From: Flavobacteriales bacterium
Lineage (GTDB): Bacteria > Bacteroidota > Bacteroidia > Flavobacteriales_D > Sanyastnellaceae
Length of the DNA: 53,712 bases
NCBI GenBank assembly: GCA_027491215.1
Contig: JAIXWP010000031.1
Coordinates: 1 to 53,712 of the forward strand
Reading direction: 5' to 3'
Below, piece by piece: positions 17,339 to 27,066 of this stretch (positions are counted from its first letter, which is position 1; each line of letters begins with the position of its first letter). The position numbers and the translations under genes were made by a program. The notes beneath the pieces were generated by a model. It had not been told where the DNA came from and searched no databases. It worked only from the letters and a program-made list of their open reading frames with translations.

Positions 17339-18358
17339 TTAAGCCTTTTCGATATCCAATTCTTCTATTAGAGCGTGTACTTTTTCTACCATTTTCTTAG
17401 AACCAATGAATAACGGAACTCGCTGGTGTAAGTCGGTAGGCTGCATTTCCATCACACGGCGCTTGCCATCTGTAGCCAAACCACCTGCTTGCTCTACTAT
17501 AAAGGCCAAAGGATTAGCCTCATACATCAGACGCAATTTTCCGTTAGGAGCCGACTTCGTGCCAGGGTACATATAGATTCCACCCTTTATCAAATTACGA
17601 TGAACATCCGCGACTAGTGAGCCAATGTAGCGTGCGGTGTATGGACGATTGGTCTTTTTATCAGACTGTTTACACCAATTGATATACTCTTGAACTCCTT
17701 TACTAGAACTCAATAGATTTCCCTCGTTCACAGAATAGATTTTTCCATCCTCTGGAATGGTCATATTCTCATGGCTTAAGCAGAATTCTCCGATACTCGG
17801 CTCGAGAGTAAAACCATTCACACCATGTCCAGTGGTATATACAAGCATGGTGCTTGATCCATAAATCACATATCCAGCAGCTACCTGCTCATCTCCTTTT
17901 TGAAGAAAATCATTGATGTTGGCGAGATCACCCACACTGCTTGTTCTTCTAAAAATCGAGAAAATTGTTCCGATACTTACATTGACATCAATGTTACTTG
18001 ATCCATCCAACGGATCAAATAGCAACACATATTTCGCTTTTCGATTGACCTCTGCATCAAATGCAAAGTACTTCTCATTTTCTTCACTTGCGGCGCCGCA
18101 TACCTGACCGCCCCATCTCACTGCATTCAGTAATGCATGATCTGAAAAAACATCCAACTTCATCTGTGTCTCACCCTGAACATTCGTAGTGCCCACTGCT
18201 CCAAGAATATCCTGAAGGCCTGCCTTGTTCACTTTGTGATTGATAATCTTTGACGCTACACCAATATCGGTCAGCAATCGAGACAAATCTCCTGATGCGA
18301 AAGGAAAATCATCCTGACGCTCCATGATAAATTCACTAAGGGTAACAATACTACTCAT
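17339..18358 (-). CDS. fbp: Fructose-1,6-bisphosphatase class 1
   Basis: 339 residues. Hydrolyses fructose 1,6-bisphosphate to fructose 6-phosphate in gluconeogenesis. The start ([11 protein letters not shown]) lines up with the usual class 1 N-terminus. The metal site [10 protein letters not shown] is at residues 115-124, ENVQG-like [12 protein letters not shown] at about 60-71, and the substrate segments [11 protein letters not shown] and GGIYMYPG are intact. A TATTTTTG box (18363-18370) is only 4 nt from the ATG, so it may be chance or give an almost leaderless transcript. leuS lies upstream, behind a terminator. Confidence 0.96.
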   Translation of the reverse strand: MSSIVTLSEFIMERQDDFPFASGDLSRLLTDIGVASKIINHKVNKAGLQDILGAVGTTNVQGETQMKLDVFSDHALLNAVRWGGQVCGAASEENEKYFAFDAEVNRKAKYVLLFDPLDGSSNIDVNVSIGTIFSIFRRTSSVGDLANINDFLQKGDEQVAAGYVIYGSSTMLVYTTGHGVNGFTLEPSIGEFCLSHENMTIPEDGKIYSVNEGNLLSSSKGVQEYINWCKQSDKKTNRPYTARYIGSLVADVHRNLIKGGIYMYPGTKSAPNGKLRLMYEANPLAFIVEQAGGLATDGKRRVMEMQPTDLHQRVPLFIGSKKMVEKVHALIEELDIEKA

Positions 18359-18413
18359 GCCGCAAAAATACTTCGCAAAAGCCTAATACGCGCGACTTTC
18401 AGAAACTTTCATT

Positions 18414-18432
18414 AAGTGTACTTTATACACTT
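18414..18432. promoter_or_regulatory. Inverted repeat upstream of fbp
   Basis: AAGTGTA, 5 nt, TACACTT: a perfect 7-bp inverted repeat about 55 nt before the fbp start. It could be an operator for a regulator of gluconeogenesis, or a chance palindrome in AT-rich DNA. Confidence 0.35.
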
Positions 18433-18444
18433 TCCGAATCTCGC

Positions 18445-18475
18445 ACAAAAAAATCCCCCGATTTCTCGAGGGATT
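18445..18475 (-). terminator. Intrinsic terminator of leuS
   Basis: Read on the minus strand, AATCCCTCGA, a short loop, then TCGGGGGATT form a 10-bp stem with one mismatch, followed by a run of seven T. It stands 9 nt after the leuS stop codon. Confidence 0.75.
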
Positions 18476-18483
18476 CTATCTAT

Positions 18484-21282
18484 TTAAATTACAATATTCA
18501 CAATTCGTTTCGGCACCACTATCACTTTCTTCGGTGTCTTCCCCTCTAGGAAAGTCACTGCCTTCTCATGCGCCAACGCTGCCTTCTCTACATCTGAAGC
18601 AGACATGTCTACAGGCAATGAAATAAAGAAACGGGTCTTACCATTAAATGAAACCGGATATTCGAAATCGTCGTCTTGTAAAAACGCTTCATTCAAAGCT
18701 GGCCAATCTGCGATGGTAACACTTTCTGAATGACCCAAACGCTCCCACAATTCTTCTGCAAGGTGAGGTGCATAGGGTGAAATCAGCACAGCAAGTGGTT
18801 CCAAAATCGCACGCTTATTACACTTCTGCTCCGTTAATTCATTCACTGCAATCATACATGTACTCACCACTGTATTCCATGAAAAACGATTCAAGTCGTC
18901 GTTTACTTTTTTAATCGTTTTGTGCAATGTTTTCAGTTCTGCTTTTGTCGGCTCATCCGCTGAAACAGTGAATACATTCTCATTGGTATGATACAATCTC
19001 CAAAGCTTGCGCAAGAAATTATGAACTCCATTGATTCCCTTGGTATCCCACGGTTTGCTTTGTTCTACAGGTCCTAAAAACATCTCATAGCAACGCAATG
19101 TATCCGCACCAAATTTCTCTACAAGTTCATCTGGCGTTTGCACATTGTATTTCGACTTCGACATCTTCTCTACTTCCGTATCGCAAACATATTTGCCTTC
19201 GTCGTTTAATATAAATATTGCATCTGCATACTCTGGAAGCCACTTCGTAAAGGCCTCTGTGTCCAACACATCATTATCGACTAAGCTGATATCAGCATGT
19301 AAGCGTTGCGTTTCGAATTGATCCTTTTTATCTGCAGATACAAATTGATTTGTACCCATCACACGATAAACGAAACTACTTCTTCCCAAGATCATCCCTT
19401 GATTGATCATCTTTTTGAAAGGCTCGTCAAACGCAATAAATCCGAGATCAAACAAAATTTTTGTCCAAAATCTTGAATACAACAAGTGTCCAGTACCATG
19501 CTCAGATCCACCCATGTATAAATCGACTTGTCCCCAATATGCTGCCTTCTCTTTAGATACAAATTCTTTCTCATTTTGAGGGTCCATGTATCTCAAGAAA
19601 TACCAAGAACTACCTGCCCAACCTGGCATTGTATTCTTTTCGTATTTCCAATCTTTCGCACGCGCCAATGGTGGTTCCCCATCTTCTGTCGGCAAATATT
19701 TATCGACTTCTGGCAATACCACAGGCATCTCAGAATCATCTAATACCACTGGAATATCGCCATCAAATCCAATCGGGAATGGCTCGCCCCAGTAGCGTTG
19801 TCTGCTGAATACGGCATCACGTAAACGATAATTTACCTTGCCTTTTCCAACACCCAATTGCTCTAACTCTTCAATTACTTTCTTCACAGCTGACTTGTAA
19901 ACCATGCCATTCAAGAACGATGAATTCATCAACTTTACTTCTTTACTCGGTTCGGCTTTTTCAGAAATATCCACTCCTTCAAAAATCGCAGGAATAGTAA
20001 TTCCGAATTTTTTTGCAAAATCATAATCACGCTGATCGCCCGCTGGAACGGCCATTACAGCTCCTGTCCCATAACCTGCTAAGACATAATCTCCAATCCA
20101 AACTGGCACCTCTTCTCCAGTGAATGGATGTATCACATAAGCTCCTGTGAATTGTCCTGAGATATTTTTTACATCACTTTGACGATCGCGCTCTGATTTC
20201 AATTTAGACGATGCCATGTATTGTTCTACTGCATCGCGTTGTTCATCAGTTGTAATTACTGGAACCAATGGATGCTCGGGAGCCAATGTCAAAAACGACA
20301 CTCCAAAAATCGTATCAGGACGTGTGGTGAATACTTCAATCGTAGCATCATGCTTTGCCAATTGGAAAGTCACTGAAGCACCTTCAGATCTGCCAATCCA
20401 ATTACGTTGTACTTCTTTGATACTCTCCGACCAATCAACAGTATCCAATCCATCCAACATGCGCTGTGCGTATGCTGTGATACGCATGCTCCACTGACGC
20501 ATCAACTTCTGTTCAACGGGATGACCACCACGCTCGCTCACGCCATCTTTCACCTCATCGTTTGCCAATACAGTTCCTAACGCAGGACACCAGTTTACCA
20601 TCGAGTCGGCTAAGTAGGTCAAGCGATATTGCATCAAAATCAACTGTTGTTGCTTATGATCCATGCTCTTCCAATCGGTAGCGCTAAAATCTCCTTCCCA
20701 GTTTTTTGAAAAAAAGAATTGACTCTGATCTATCTTTTTGTACCAATCTTCATCAATAGAAGCTTGCACATTATAATTACCGTTTTCTTCAAACTTCGCA
20801 ATCAATGTTTCAATGGGCTCTGCCTTATCTGTTTCGATATTGTACCAAGCATTGAAAATTTGCTTAAAGATCCATTGCGTCCATTTGTAATAAGATGGAT
20901 CGCTTGTGCGTACTTCTCTGCTCCAATCGAAAGAGAATCCGATCTTGTCCAATTGCTCGCGATAGCGGGCAATATTTTTTTCTGTAGTCAATGCAGGATG
21001 CTGTCCAGTTTGGATCGCATACTGCTCGGCTGGTAAACCAAAACTGTCGTAGCCCATGGGATGCAAAACATTCCATCCTTTGTGACGCATATAACGAGCG
21101 TAGATATCACTCGCGATATAACCGAGCGGATGCCCCACGTGCAGCCCCGCTCCACTTGGATAAGGGAACATATCCAAGACATAAAACTTCTTCTTGCTTG
21201 AATCTTCAGTTACACGATAGGTGGATCTTTCGCGCCAATTGCTGCGCCATTTCTGCTCAATACTTCTAAAATCGTATTCCAT
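18484..21282 (-). CDS. leuS: Leucine-tRNA ligase
   Basis: 932 residues from the ATG at 21282. An upstream in-frame ATG at 21381 would add 33 residues without homology, whereas [16 protein letters not shown] is the normal family start. Markers are [17 protein letters not shown] (HIGH type), the large CP1 editing insertion with TTRPDTIFG, the [14 protein letters not shown] segment of bacterial LeuRS, and KMSKSKYN. An extra segment around a stretch of about 60 residues before KMSKS ([19 protein letters not shown]) matches what I recall of Bacteroidota LeuRS. Divergent from the porZ-like gene. Confidence 0.96.
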   Translation of the reverse strand: MEYDFRSIEQKWRSNWRERSTYRVTEDSSKKKFYVLDMFPYPSGAGLHVGHPLGYIASDIYARYMRHKGWNVLHPMGYDSFGLPAEQYAIQTGQHPALTTEKNIARYREQLDKIGFSFDWSREVRTSDPSYYKWTQWIFKQIFNAWYNIETDKAEPIETLIAKFEENGNYNVQASIDEDWYKKIDQSQFFFSKNWEGDFSATDWKSMDHKQQQLILMQYRLTYLADSMVNWCPALGTVLANDEVKDGVSERGGHPVEQKLMRQWSMRITAYAQRMLDGLDTVDWSESIKEVQRNWIGRSEGASVTFQLAKHDATIEVFTTRPDTIFGVSFLTLAPEHPLVPVITTDEQRDAVEQYMASSKLKSERDRQSDVKNISGQFTGAYVIHPFTGEEVPVWIGDYVLAGYGTGAVMAVPAGDQRDYDFAKKFGITIPAIFEGVDISEKAEPSKEVKLMNSSFLNGMVYKSAVKKVIEELEQLGVGKGKVNYRLRDAVFSRQRYWGEPFPIGFDGDIPVVLDDSEMPVVLPEVDKYLPTEDGEPPLARAKDWKYEKNTMPGWAGSSWYFLRYMDPQNEKEFVSKEKAAYWGQVDLYMGGSEHGTGHLLYSRFWTKILFDLGFIAFDEPFKKMINQGMILGRSSFVYRVMGTNQFVSADKKDQFETQRLHADISLVDNDVLDTEAFTKWLPEYADAIFILNDEGKYVCDTEVEKMSKSKYNVQTPDELVEKFGADTLRCYEMFLGPVEQSKPWDTKGINGVHNFLRKLWRLYHTNENVFTVSADEPTKAELKTLHKTIKKVNDDLNRFSWNTVVSTCMIAVNELTEQKCNKRAILEPLAVLISPYAPHLAEELWERLGHSESVTIADWPALNEAFLQDDDFEYPVSFNGKTRFFISLPVDMSASDVEKAALAHEKAVTFLEGKTPKKVIVVPKRIVNIVI

Positions 21283-21408
21283 GGGGTCGTAATATCTATT
21301 TCCGGAGCGCGAAGATACTCGCGATTTCAACCTATTTTTAGCCCCGAATAGACGAAAATCATAGTTTTTGCGTTTGTGCACCGCCTATTTTAGAATCTAG
21401 CCCCCCTT

Positions 21409-23742
21409 ATGAAGCATATTTTATCTTTTATAATAGCTGTCTTTATTGCTTTTGCTGGAACAGCACAAAACCAATACGGCGTCGGTTCGTGGAAGGATCA
21501 TCTCTCATACTACAACCTCGTGGATGTATGCGAAGGTGAAAACGGACTCATCTACGCAGCGACATCTTCTAGTCTTTTTTCTTACGATAAAAATGAAGGC
21601 ACCATCGAGCGTATTTCAAAGCTCAACCTGCTAAGCGATGTTCGCATCTCTGCAATGGAATATGATTTCACAAATCACTTTCTCATTATTGGATATGAAA
21701 ACGGAAATCTTGATCTTCTCATCAATGGAAAAGAACGTCAAAATTTACCTGACATCAAACTTTCAAGCCTCATTGGCGATAAAAGAATTTACAATATCGT
21801 TCCTTACCAAGACCGCATCTACCTAGCAACTGGCTTTGGTATCGTGGTGGTAGATCCGTTCAGAAATGAGGTGAAAGAATCGTACTTACTTGGCACAAAC
21901 GGCACCCAAGCTAAGATTGGTGATATCGCAATTCGCAATGGTAAAATCTACGCTGGACTTCCTTCCGGAATACTCCGTGCAGATCTATCTAACCCTATTC
22001 TTGCCAATTTTCAAAACTGGACATTACTACCAAACTTCCCTTCGGCATTCGACGGAGTCTCACAACTAGAATTTGTAGATAATAAATTGATGGCTGTAGT
22101 GGACAATGACAACGGCGACTACATTTATCAAGTAGACGTGGAGTCCAATACATGGAGTACTTTTCTCAATTTCGGCGGACTCTTTTTCAATAACATGTTC
22201 TTCGGAAATAATCAGTTGGTGGTATCCTGCAACTACACAGTGCTTCGATATGACAACAATCTTCAACTGCTCAGTGAAACAGCACCAATCAACGGTAGTG
22301 CTGTTGCTGCTTCCGCTGCAATTGTAGATATAGACAACTCCCTTTGGATTGCTGATCTAACAAATGGTTTGCATAGCATAAAATCTTCCGAAATAAAGAC
22401 GATTGTACCACAAGGACCAAGATATGCTGATGCCCGTCGCATTGCGGCATACAATAACAACGTCTGGGTGGCACACGGCGGTGTGAATGCTTCATATGGA
22501 CCTCAATACAAGGTTCGAAATATTTCATACAATCTTGGAGATACTTGGCAAGAAATTATCAATCCACAAGGTTCGAATACTGACTTCCCAAATGTGCTTG
22601 ACTTCATGAGCGTAGCGATTGACCCAACAGATAACAATCACATCTATCTTGGATCATGGGAAGAAGGGCTGATTGAAATTCGTAATAATCAAGTCGTCAA
22701 CATTTACAATGAATCGAACAGCACTCTCAAAACAGCACCCTTTACGTTCACTGATGAATTCATAGGCGTGGCTAGTGTTGCTTTTGATGTCGATGGCAAT
22801 CTCTGGATGACCAATTCCTTCAATCCTCAAGGATTACAAGTGCGCAATCAAGACGGAACATTCTATGCTTATAATCTAGCACCTATTGCTTCCGTGGATC
22901 GACGTATCACTGAAATTGAAGCGGCGCAGTCTGGCTACATATGGGTGGTTGCGGATGGTCAAGGGCTGATCGGATATAATCCCAATGGCACCCTAGATCA
23001 ATCAAGCGATGATATATTCAAACTTCTCACAGATGAAGAAGGACTTGGTAATCTAAATAGTAAAGACGTATTCTGTATCAAAGAAGATCTTGATGGAGAA
23101 TTATGGATCGGAACGCTACAGGGATTGTGTGTCCTTTACAATCAAGACGCAGTATTCAATTCAGATGAATTCGATGCAGAAACTATATTGATTGAGCAAG
23201 GCGGAAACATTCAAGAATTGCTTGCCACTGAAGCGATCACCTCTATCGAAATTGATGGTGGTAATAGAAAATGGATTGGCACACAAAGTTCAGGTGTATT
23301 TCTTTTTAGTCCTGATGGCATACAGGAAATACTTCACTTCACAACAGATAATAGCCCACTGTTGACCAACAATATCATCGATATTGCTATCAATCAGGAG
23401 ACAGGCGAAGTGTTCTTTATCACTGAAAGCGGAATCATTTCTTACTTTGGTGATGCAACGAATTTCTCTACCGAGATTAATGATATTAAAGCATATCCAA
23501 ATCCCGTGCGTGAGACGTATGATGGCATCATTACGATCGACGGACTCGCATATCAATCTGTCATCAAAATAACAGATCTTCAAGGAAATCTAGTGTTCGA
23601 AACAGTAAGCGAAGGCGGTCGTGCAACCTGGAACGGCTTAGGCCTCAATGGTGAACGTCCCGCTACTGGAGTATATCTAATCTATGCTTCATCGAATGAT
23701 GGAAGCTCAAGCAACGTTGGAAAAATTGCATTCATCAAGTAG
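21409..23742 (+). CDS. porZ: PorZ-like T9SS protein, beta-propeller with sorting domain
   Basis: 777 residues, matching the usual length of PorZ (about 776 in Porphyromonas). Signal peptide 1-19 (cleavage near TAQ). The chain starts VGSWKDHLSYYNLVDV, a pattern of the PorZ N-terminus. Two propellers follow, with two-component-regulator-propeller style strands (GNLWMTNSFNPQGLQV; GYIWVVADGQGLIGY; GELWIGTLQGLCVLY; RKWIGTQSSGVFLF). The end (AYPNPVRETYDG ... GERPATGVYLIYASS) is a type A T9SS C-terminal domain. In Porphyromonas, PorZ is surface-exposed and works with PorU in attaching LPS to cargo. The call is strong by architecture; function here is inferred. folC follows by 1 nt. Confidence 0.8.
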   Translation: MKHILSFIIAVFIAFAGTAQNQYGVGSWKDHLSYYNLVDVCEGENGLIYAATSSSLFSYDKNEGTIERISKLNLLSDVRISAMEYDFTNHFLIIGYENGNLDLLINGKERQNLPDIKLSSLIGDKRIYNIVPYQDRIYLATGFGIVVVDPFRNEVKESYLLGTNGTQAKIGDIAIRNGKIYAGLPSGILRADLSNPILANFQNWTLLPNFPSAFDGVSQLEFVDNKLMAVVDNDNGDYIYQVDVESNTWSTFLNFGGLFFNNMFFGNNQLVVSCNYTVLRYDNNLQLLSETAPINGSAVAASAAIVDIDNSLWIADLTNGLHSIKSSEIKTIVPQGPRYADARRIAAYNNNVWVAHGGVNASYGPQYKVRNISYNLGDTWQEIINPQGSNTDFPNVLDFMSVAIDPTDNNHIYLGSWEEGLIEIRNNQVVNIYNESNSTLKTAPFTFTDEFIGVASVAFDVDGNLWMTNSFNPQGLQVRNQDGTFYAYNLAPIASVDRRITEIEAAQSGYIWVVADGQGLIGYNPNGTLDQSSDDIFKLLTDEEGLGNLNSKDVFCIKEDLDGELWIGTLQGLCVLYNQDAVFNSDEFDAETILIEQGGNIQELLATEAITSIEIDGGNRKWIGTQSSGVFLFSPDGIQEILHFTTDNSPLLTNNIIDIAINQETGEVFFITESGIISYFGDATNFSTEINDIKAYPNPVRETYDGIITIDGLAYQSVIKITDLQGNLVFETVSEGGRATWNGLGLNGERPATGVYLIYASSNDGSSSNVGKIAFIK

Positions 23743-23743
23743 T

Positions 23744-24970
23744 ATGGCCATGTCTTATCAGGAAGTGTTGGATTACATGTTTTCTCAACTTCCAATGTTT
23801 CATCGTATTGGTCCTGCTGCATACAAACCAGATTTATCCAACACAATTGCTCTTCTGGAAATCGTTGGTAACCCTCACAAGCAGCTCAAGTGTGTGCACG
23901 TTGCAGGCACCAATGGAAAAGGATCTACCTCGCATCACATTGCTTCTGTGCTTCAAGAAGCAGGATACAAAACAGGGCTATGTACTTCTCCTCACTTGAA
24001 AGATTTTCGAGAGCGCATCAAAATCAATGGTCAACTCATTCCTGAAACGGATGTCATCGAATTTGTAGAAAAAAATAAGGAAGCGTGGACTGCAATTGAG
24101 CCTTCATTTTTTGAGATGACCATCGCTCTCTCGTTTTGGTATTTTGCAAAAGAAAAAATTGATATCGCTGTCATAGAGACAGGACTTGGCGGGCGTTTGG
24201 ACTCCACCAATGTTATTACTCCTGAGATTTCTGTGATTACAAATATTGGATGGGATCACATGAATTTATTAGGTGACACCCTTGAAAAAATCGCCGCTGA
24301 AAAAGGTGGAATCATTAAAGATAATATTCCAGTAGTTCTCGGAGAAATGAAACCGAATGTTCATTCGGTTTTAACAAATATTGCTTTGGAAAAAAATGTT
24401 CGTGTTATCGACGCATCTCTCTCCACGGCTCCTCCACCACCATCCGCCTTGCAAGGTTACTACCAGGAAGAAAATCGTCGTACTGCATATCAGGCATTAA
24501 AAACACTTGCAACAATTAGTCCTTGGAACATCACCGAAGACCACATCAGCCAAGGGTTTCAGAAGGTGATTGAAAATACTCAATTACTCGGCAGATGGCA
24601 AGTACTAGGTCATCAGCCATTCATTGTAGCAGATGTAGGACATAATAAAGACGGTATCGAATTCGTGATGCAGCAAGTCAAGGATCAAACATTTGACAGG
24701 CTTCATATCGTTCTTGCAATGGTGGCAGACAAAGACATTTCGACAATCTTAAAACTTTTTCCTAAAGAAGCAATTTACTATTTCAGTAAAGCGCACATTC
24801 CTCGAGGATTAGAGGCACACCTCTTACAAACACACGCTGCGGAGGCAGGTCTTATAGGTGAGGTATACTCTACCATTGCAGAAGCATTTTCTGATGCAAA
24901 AAAGAAAGCCTCCAAACAAGATATGATCTTGGTCGGAGGCTCTGTATTTACAGTCGCAGAAGTAATTTGA
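23744..24970 (+). CDS. folC: Bifunctional folylpolyglutamate synthase/dihydrofolate synthase
   Basis: 408 residues from the ATG at 23744, 1 nt after the porZ-like stop codon; an upstream in-frame ATG at 23684 would overlap that gene. ATG at 23750 is an alternative. FolC adds glutamate to dihydropteroate and folates. The P-loop GTNGKGSTSHH is at about residues 55-65, LCTSPHLKDFRERIKING is the typical follow-on, and VIETGLGGRLDSTNV and NIGWDHMNLLGDTLEKIAAEKGGI are also family marks. The stop codon abuts that of the TonB-like gene with no gap, and both lie in one hairpin. Confidence 0.94.
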   Translation: MAMSYQEVLDYMFSQLPMFHRIGPAAYKPDLSNTIALLEIVGNPHKQLKCVHVAGTNGKGSTSHHIASVLQEAGYKTGLCTSPHLKDFRERIKINGQLIPETDVIEFVEKNKEAWTAIEPSFFEMTIALSFWYFAKEKIDIAVIETGLGGRLDSTNVITPEISVITNIGWDHMNLLGDTLEKIAAEKGGIIKDNIPVVLGEMKPNVHSVLTNIALEKNVRVIDASLSTAPPPPSALQGYYQEENRRTAYQALKTLATISPWNITEDHISQGFQKVIENTQLLGRWQVLGHQPFIVADVGHNKDGIEFVMQQVKDQTFDRLHIVLAMVADKDISTILKLFPKEAIYYFSKAHIPRGLEAHLLQTHAAEAGLIGEVYSTIAEAFSDAKKKASKQDMILVGGSVFTVAEVI

Positions 24971-24977
24971 TTACTTC
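24959..24977. other. Hairpin spanning two convergent stop codons
   Basis: GAAGTAAT, loop TTG, ATTACTTC: a perfect 8-bp stem with a 3-nt loop that contains the end of folC and the end of the TonB-like gene. It may end transcription from both sides, though it lacks a clear T run on either strand. Confidence 0.55.
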
Positions 24978-25738
24978 AATGTGAAATTAATAGTAATCGA
25001 TCCTTTTTGATTAGTTGTAGCATTCGGATTAGCCGAGAATCGTGCTGATTTCGCTGCCTTGATTGCTAACTCATGGTGCTTTTGAGCTCCTTCGGTAATG
25101 TTTGATTTAGCTGCATTTACTGTAGCCGAAACCACTTTCCCATTTTTATCCACGATAATATCTACTACCACTCTTCCAGCAACCGTTGGTTTCTCATCAA
25201 GCGATGGATTAGCGGTCATGCTTCGGCCAGCCAATGCCCATTCTCCATTTCCTCCACCACCATTAAATAATCCTTTACCATTAACAGAACCATTTTCTAC
25301 TCCTTCTTTCTTCCCATCATCTTTTGGCCCTTGGCCTGTTTCCTTTCCATTATTATTCAATGCGTCTAATGCATTGTTCAATGGATTACTTACCGTAGGA
25401 TTCGGTTTGGTGCTAGGAGTCGTGGTAGGTTTCGTTGTGTTAGGCTTTGGATCAGGCTTTGGTGCTGAAACAGGAGCAGTCTCTTGCGTTTCAACAGCTT
25501 CTTCTTGAACAGGCTCAGAACTCGAAGATGCACTTTGAGAAGATGCATCATTGCTGTCTCCGCCGCCTGTGTCGGAATCACCAAGTGCTGCCACATTGAG
25601 TGACATGTATTGCGTTCCGTCACCGCCGCCTGTGCCGCAGTCTTTCATTAATAACATAAGCAGTAACGCAAAGCCCACATGGACTCCAAGGCTTCCTACC
25701 CATGATACATTTCTTTGTGTTGATTCAGATGTTTGCAT
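24971..25738 (-). CDS. TonB-like energy transducer
   Basis: 255 residues. One N-terminal membrane segment (about 13-31), then a long low-complexity periplasmic linker (Gly, Ser, Pro, Thr and Asn rich: TGGGD, QSASSSSEP, KPDPKPNTTKPTTTPSTK), then a C-terminal domain at about 165-255 with VAGRVVVDIIVDKNGKV, a TonB/TolA-like strand order. It would link ExbB-ExbD to outer-membrane receptors. It is the last gene of the exbB-exbD-tonB run, 1 nt behind exbD. It is the only TonB candidate in the window, so pairing with the receptor at 49-52 kb is possible but not shown. A TolA-like role is the alternative. Confidence 0.75.
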   Translation of the reverse strand: MQTSESTQRNVSWVGSLGVHVGFALLLMLLMKDCGTGGGDGTQYMSLNVAALGDSDTGGGDSNDASSQSASSSSEPVQEEAVETQETAPVSAPKPDPKPNTTKPTTTPSTKPNPTVSNPLNNALDALNNNGKETGQGPKDDGKKEGVENGSVNGKGLFNGGGGNGEWALAGRSMTANPSLDEKPTVAGRVVVDIIVDKNGKVVSATVNAAKSNITEGAQKHHELAIKAAKSARFSANPNATTNQKGSITINFTLK

Positions 25739-25739
25739 A

Positions 25740-26141
25740 TCACTCTTTTTTAGCTCTGGTGGCTATCACCGGATTGCAACGCAGTACCTTTAAGGTTGAG
25801 AAAAGTTCAATCGTCTCTCCAGTTGGTACATCTCTATCCACATTGAGTATTACAGTGCGCTTATCCTCTGGCTTTCCAGCCATCAAGGCTTCTAATTTCG
25901 ATTTGATATCTTCCTTCGCTACCACTTCACTATTGATCGAAAACTCGAGGTCTTTGGTAATCGTTACTGACACTGCACCTGCTACCGATTCGCCGGTAGA
26001 GGTCTTTGGTAAATTCACAGCTTCTCCGTTCACAGCCATGGTTGACATGACAATGAAGAAAATAAGCAGCAAGAATACCAAGTCGGAAATCGAAGACATG
26101 TTCGCTTCCGCACTTACTTTGTTTCTTCTTCCGAAATCCAT
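25740..26141 (-). CDS. exbD: ExbD/TolR family protein (first copy)
   Basis: 133 residues. A single membrane helix (about 20-38) follows a short cytoplasmic start; the key aspartate of the proton path is D20 (SSISDLVFLLL). The periplasmic domain (about 45-130) has TVILNVDRDVPTGETIELF, matching ExbD. With the ExbB protein upstream (10-nt gap) it forms the proton-driven motor that acts on TonB. TolR and AglS are relatives and cannot be excluded. Confidence 0.88.
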   Translation of the reverse strand: MDFGRRNKVSAEANMSSISDLVFLLLIFFIVMSTMAVNGEAVNLPKTSTGESVAGAVSVTITKDLEFSINSEVVAKEDIKSKLEALMAGKPEDKRTVILNVDRDVPTGETIELFSTLKVLRCNPVIATRAKKE

Positions 26142-26151
26142 AGTGACCTCC

Positions 26152-26850
26152 TTAGTTAGTAGGTTGCTCTAGGATGTCGATGAATTCAACAGCACGAGCT
26201 TCCATTTTGTGAATCACTTTGCCGATACGGCCAACGAGTGTATTATATGCAACGAATGCGATGATACCTACGATAAGACCAACTACAGTTGTGATCATCG
26301 CGAGCATCATATCACCACCCATGGATGTCAAGTCTGGTCCGTTTACTTTGATCGAGTTGAATACACCGACCATACCGATTACCGTTCCTAAGAATCCGAG
26401 CATTGGTGCTGCACCCGCGCTAGTTGCCAAAAATGAAACGTTCTTTTCTAGCGTGTAGATTTCAAGTTTACCAACGTTTTCAATCGCCGCCTTGATATCA
26501 CTCATATCCTTACCGATTCTTGAGATACCCTTTTCAATCATTCTCGCAACTGGAGTTTGGGTAGTAGCACAAAGATTCTTTGCACTATCCAATTTCCCTT
26601 GATTGATATACTCTTTAATTTTTTCCATAAAATTTCCCTCTTCCTTCAATGCCTTATTGATGGCTTGTGTTCTTTCGAAGAAAATGTAAACAGAAATAAT
26701 ACTGAGGATAATTTGAGGGACATAGATGTATGCTCCTTTCAGGAACTCAGCAAGAAAATCAATATCGGTTGACGGGGCAACAGTTTCGGGTGTGCTAACA
26801 GCTTGGCCGGCCACACTCAATCCATCTTGTAAGAAAAAAAGAAAGTCCAT
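26152..26850 (-). CDS. exbB: ExbB/TolQ/MotA family proton channel (first copy)
   Basis: 232 residues from the ATG at 26850. The longer open frame to 27000 would add 50 residues, but the ATG at 26850 starts the family sequence (MDFLFFLQDGLS). Membrane helices are near 40-60, 135-160 and 180-200; LSIISVYIFFERTQAIN, SFLATSAGAAPMLGFLGTVIGMVGVF and ITTVVGLIVGIIAFVAYN match the family. It builds the pentameric part of the motor around ExbD. First gene of exbB-exbD-tonB, divergent from kup; a 20-bp palindrome (26913-26932) lies in the shared upstream region. Confidence 0.9.
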   Translation of the reverse strand: MDFLFFLQDGLSVAGQAVSTPETVAPSTDIDFLAEFLKGAYIYVPQIILSIISVYIFFERTQAINKALKEEGNFMEKIKEYINQGKLDSAKNLCATTQTPVARMIEKGISRIGKDMSDIKAAIENVGKLEIYTLEKNVSFLATSAGAAPMLGFLGTVIGMVGVFNSIKVNGPDLTSMGGDMMLAMITTVVGLIVGIIAFVAYNTLVGRIGKVIHKMEARAVEFIDILEQPTN

Positions 26851-26912
26851 AAGAATAGTGGTTTCGTATCTATATAAATTACTCCTTAAAATTCGATGCA
26901 GCGCATCATCGT

Positions 26913-26932
26913 TCAAATTGAGTACAATTTGA
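26913..26932. promoter_or_regulatory. 20-bp palindrome between exbB and kup
   Basis: TCAAATTG, 4 nt, CAATTTGA is a perfect inverted repeat 63 nt before the exbB start and 135 nt before kup. It has the size and symmetry of a dimer-binding operator, but no regulator is known here. Confidence 0.45.
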
Positions 26933-27004
26933 CCCATGATATAAGCCTTGGAGCAAATTTCTATCAATACCGTTAAGTGGATAACTGAATGATTATTCAA
27001 AAAA

Positions 27005-27037
27005 TTGCCCTAGGCTAATAGTTCCCTCTTACTTTTG
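27005..27037 (+). promoter_or_regulatory. Bacteroidota-type promoter of kup
   Basis: TTG at 27005-27007, 22 nt, TACTTTTG at 27030-27037 (exact TAnnTTTG), with the kup ATG 29 nt further. Confidence 0.6.
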
Positions 27038-27066
27038 TCATCTAGGTCAAACTTACAACCTCACTT

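Noticed and set aside
18363-18370. TATTTTTG box as promoter of fbp
   Set aside because: Only 4 nt from a start codon that is supported by homology; kept as a remark, not as a promoter.
25390-25623. 77-residue open frame inside the TonB-like gene
   Set aside because: Shadow of the low-complexity linker in another frame; no homology pattern.
26850-27000. 50-residue N-terminal extension of the first ExbB
   Set aside because: No family match, would run through the 20-bp palindrome, and the inner ATG starts the known family sequence.
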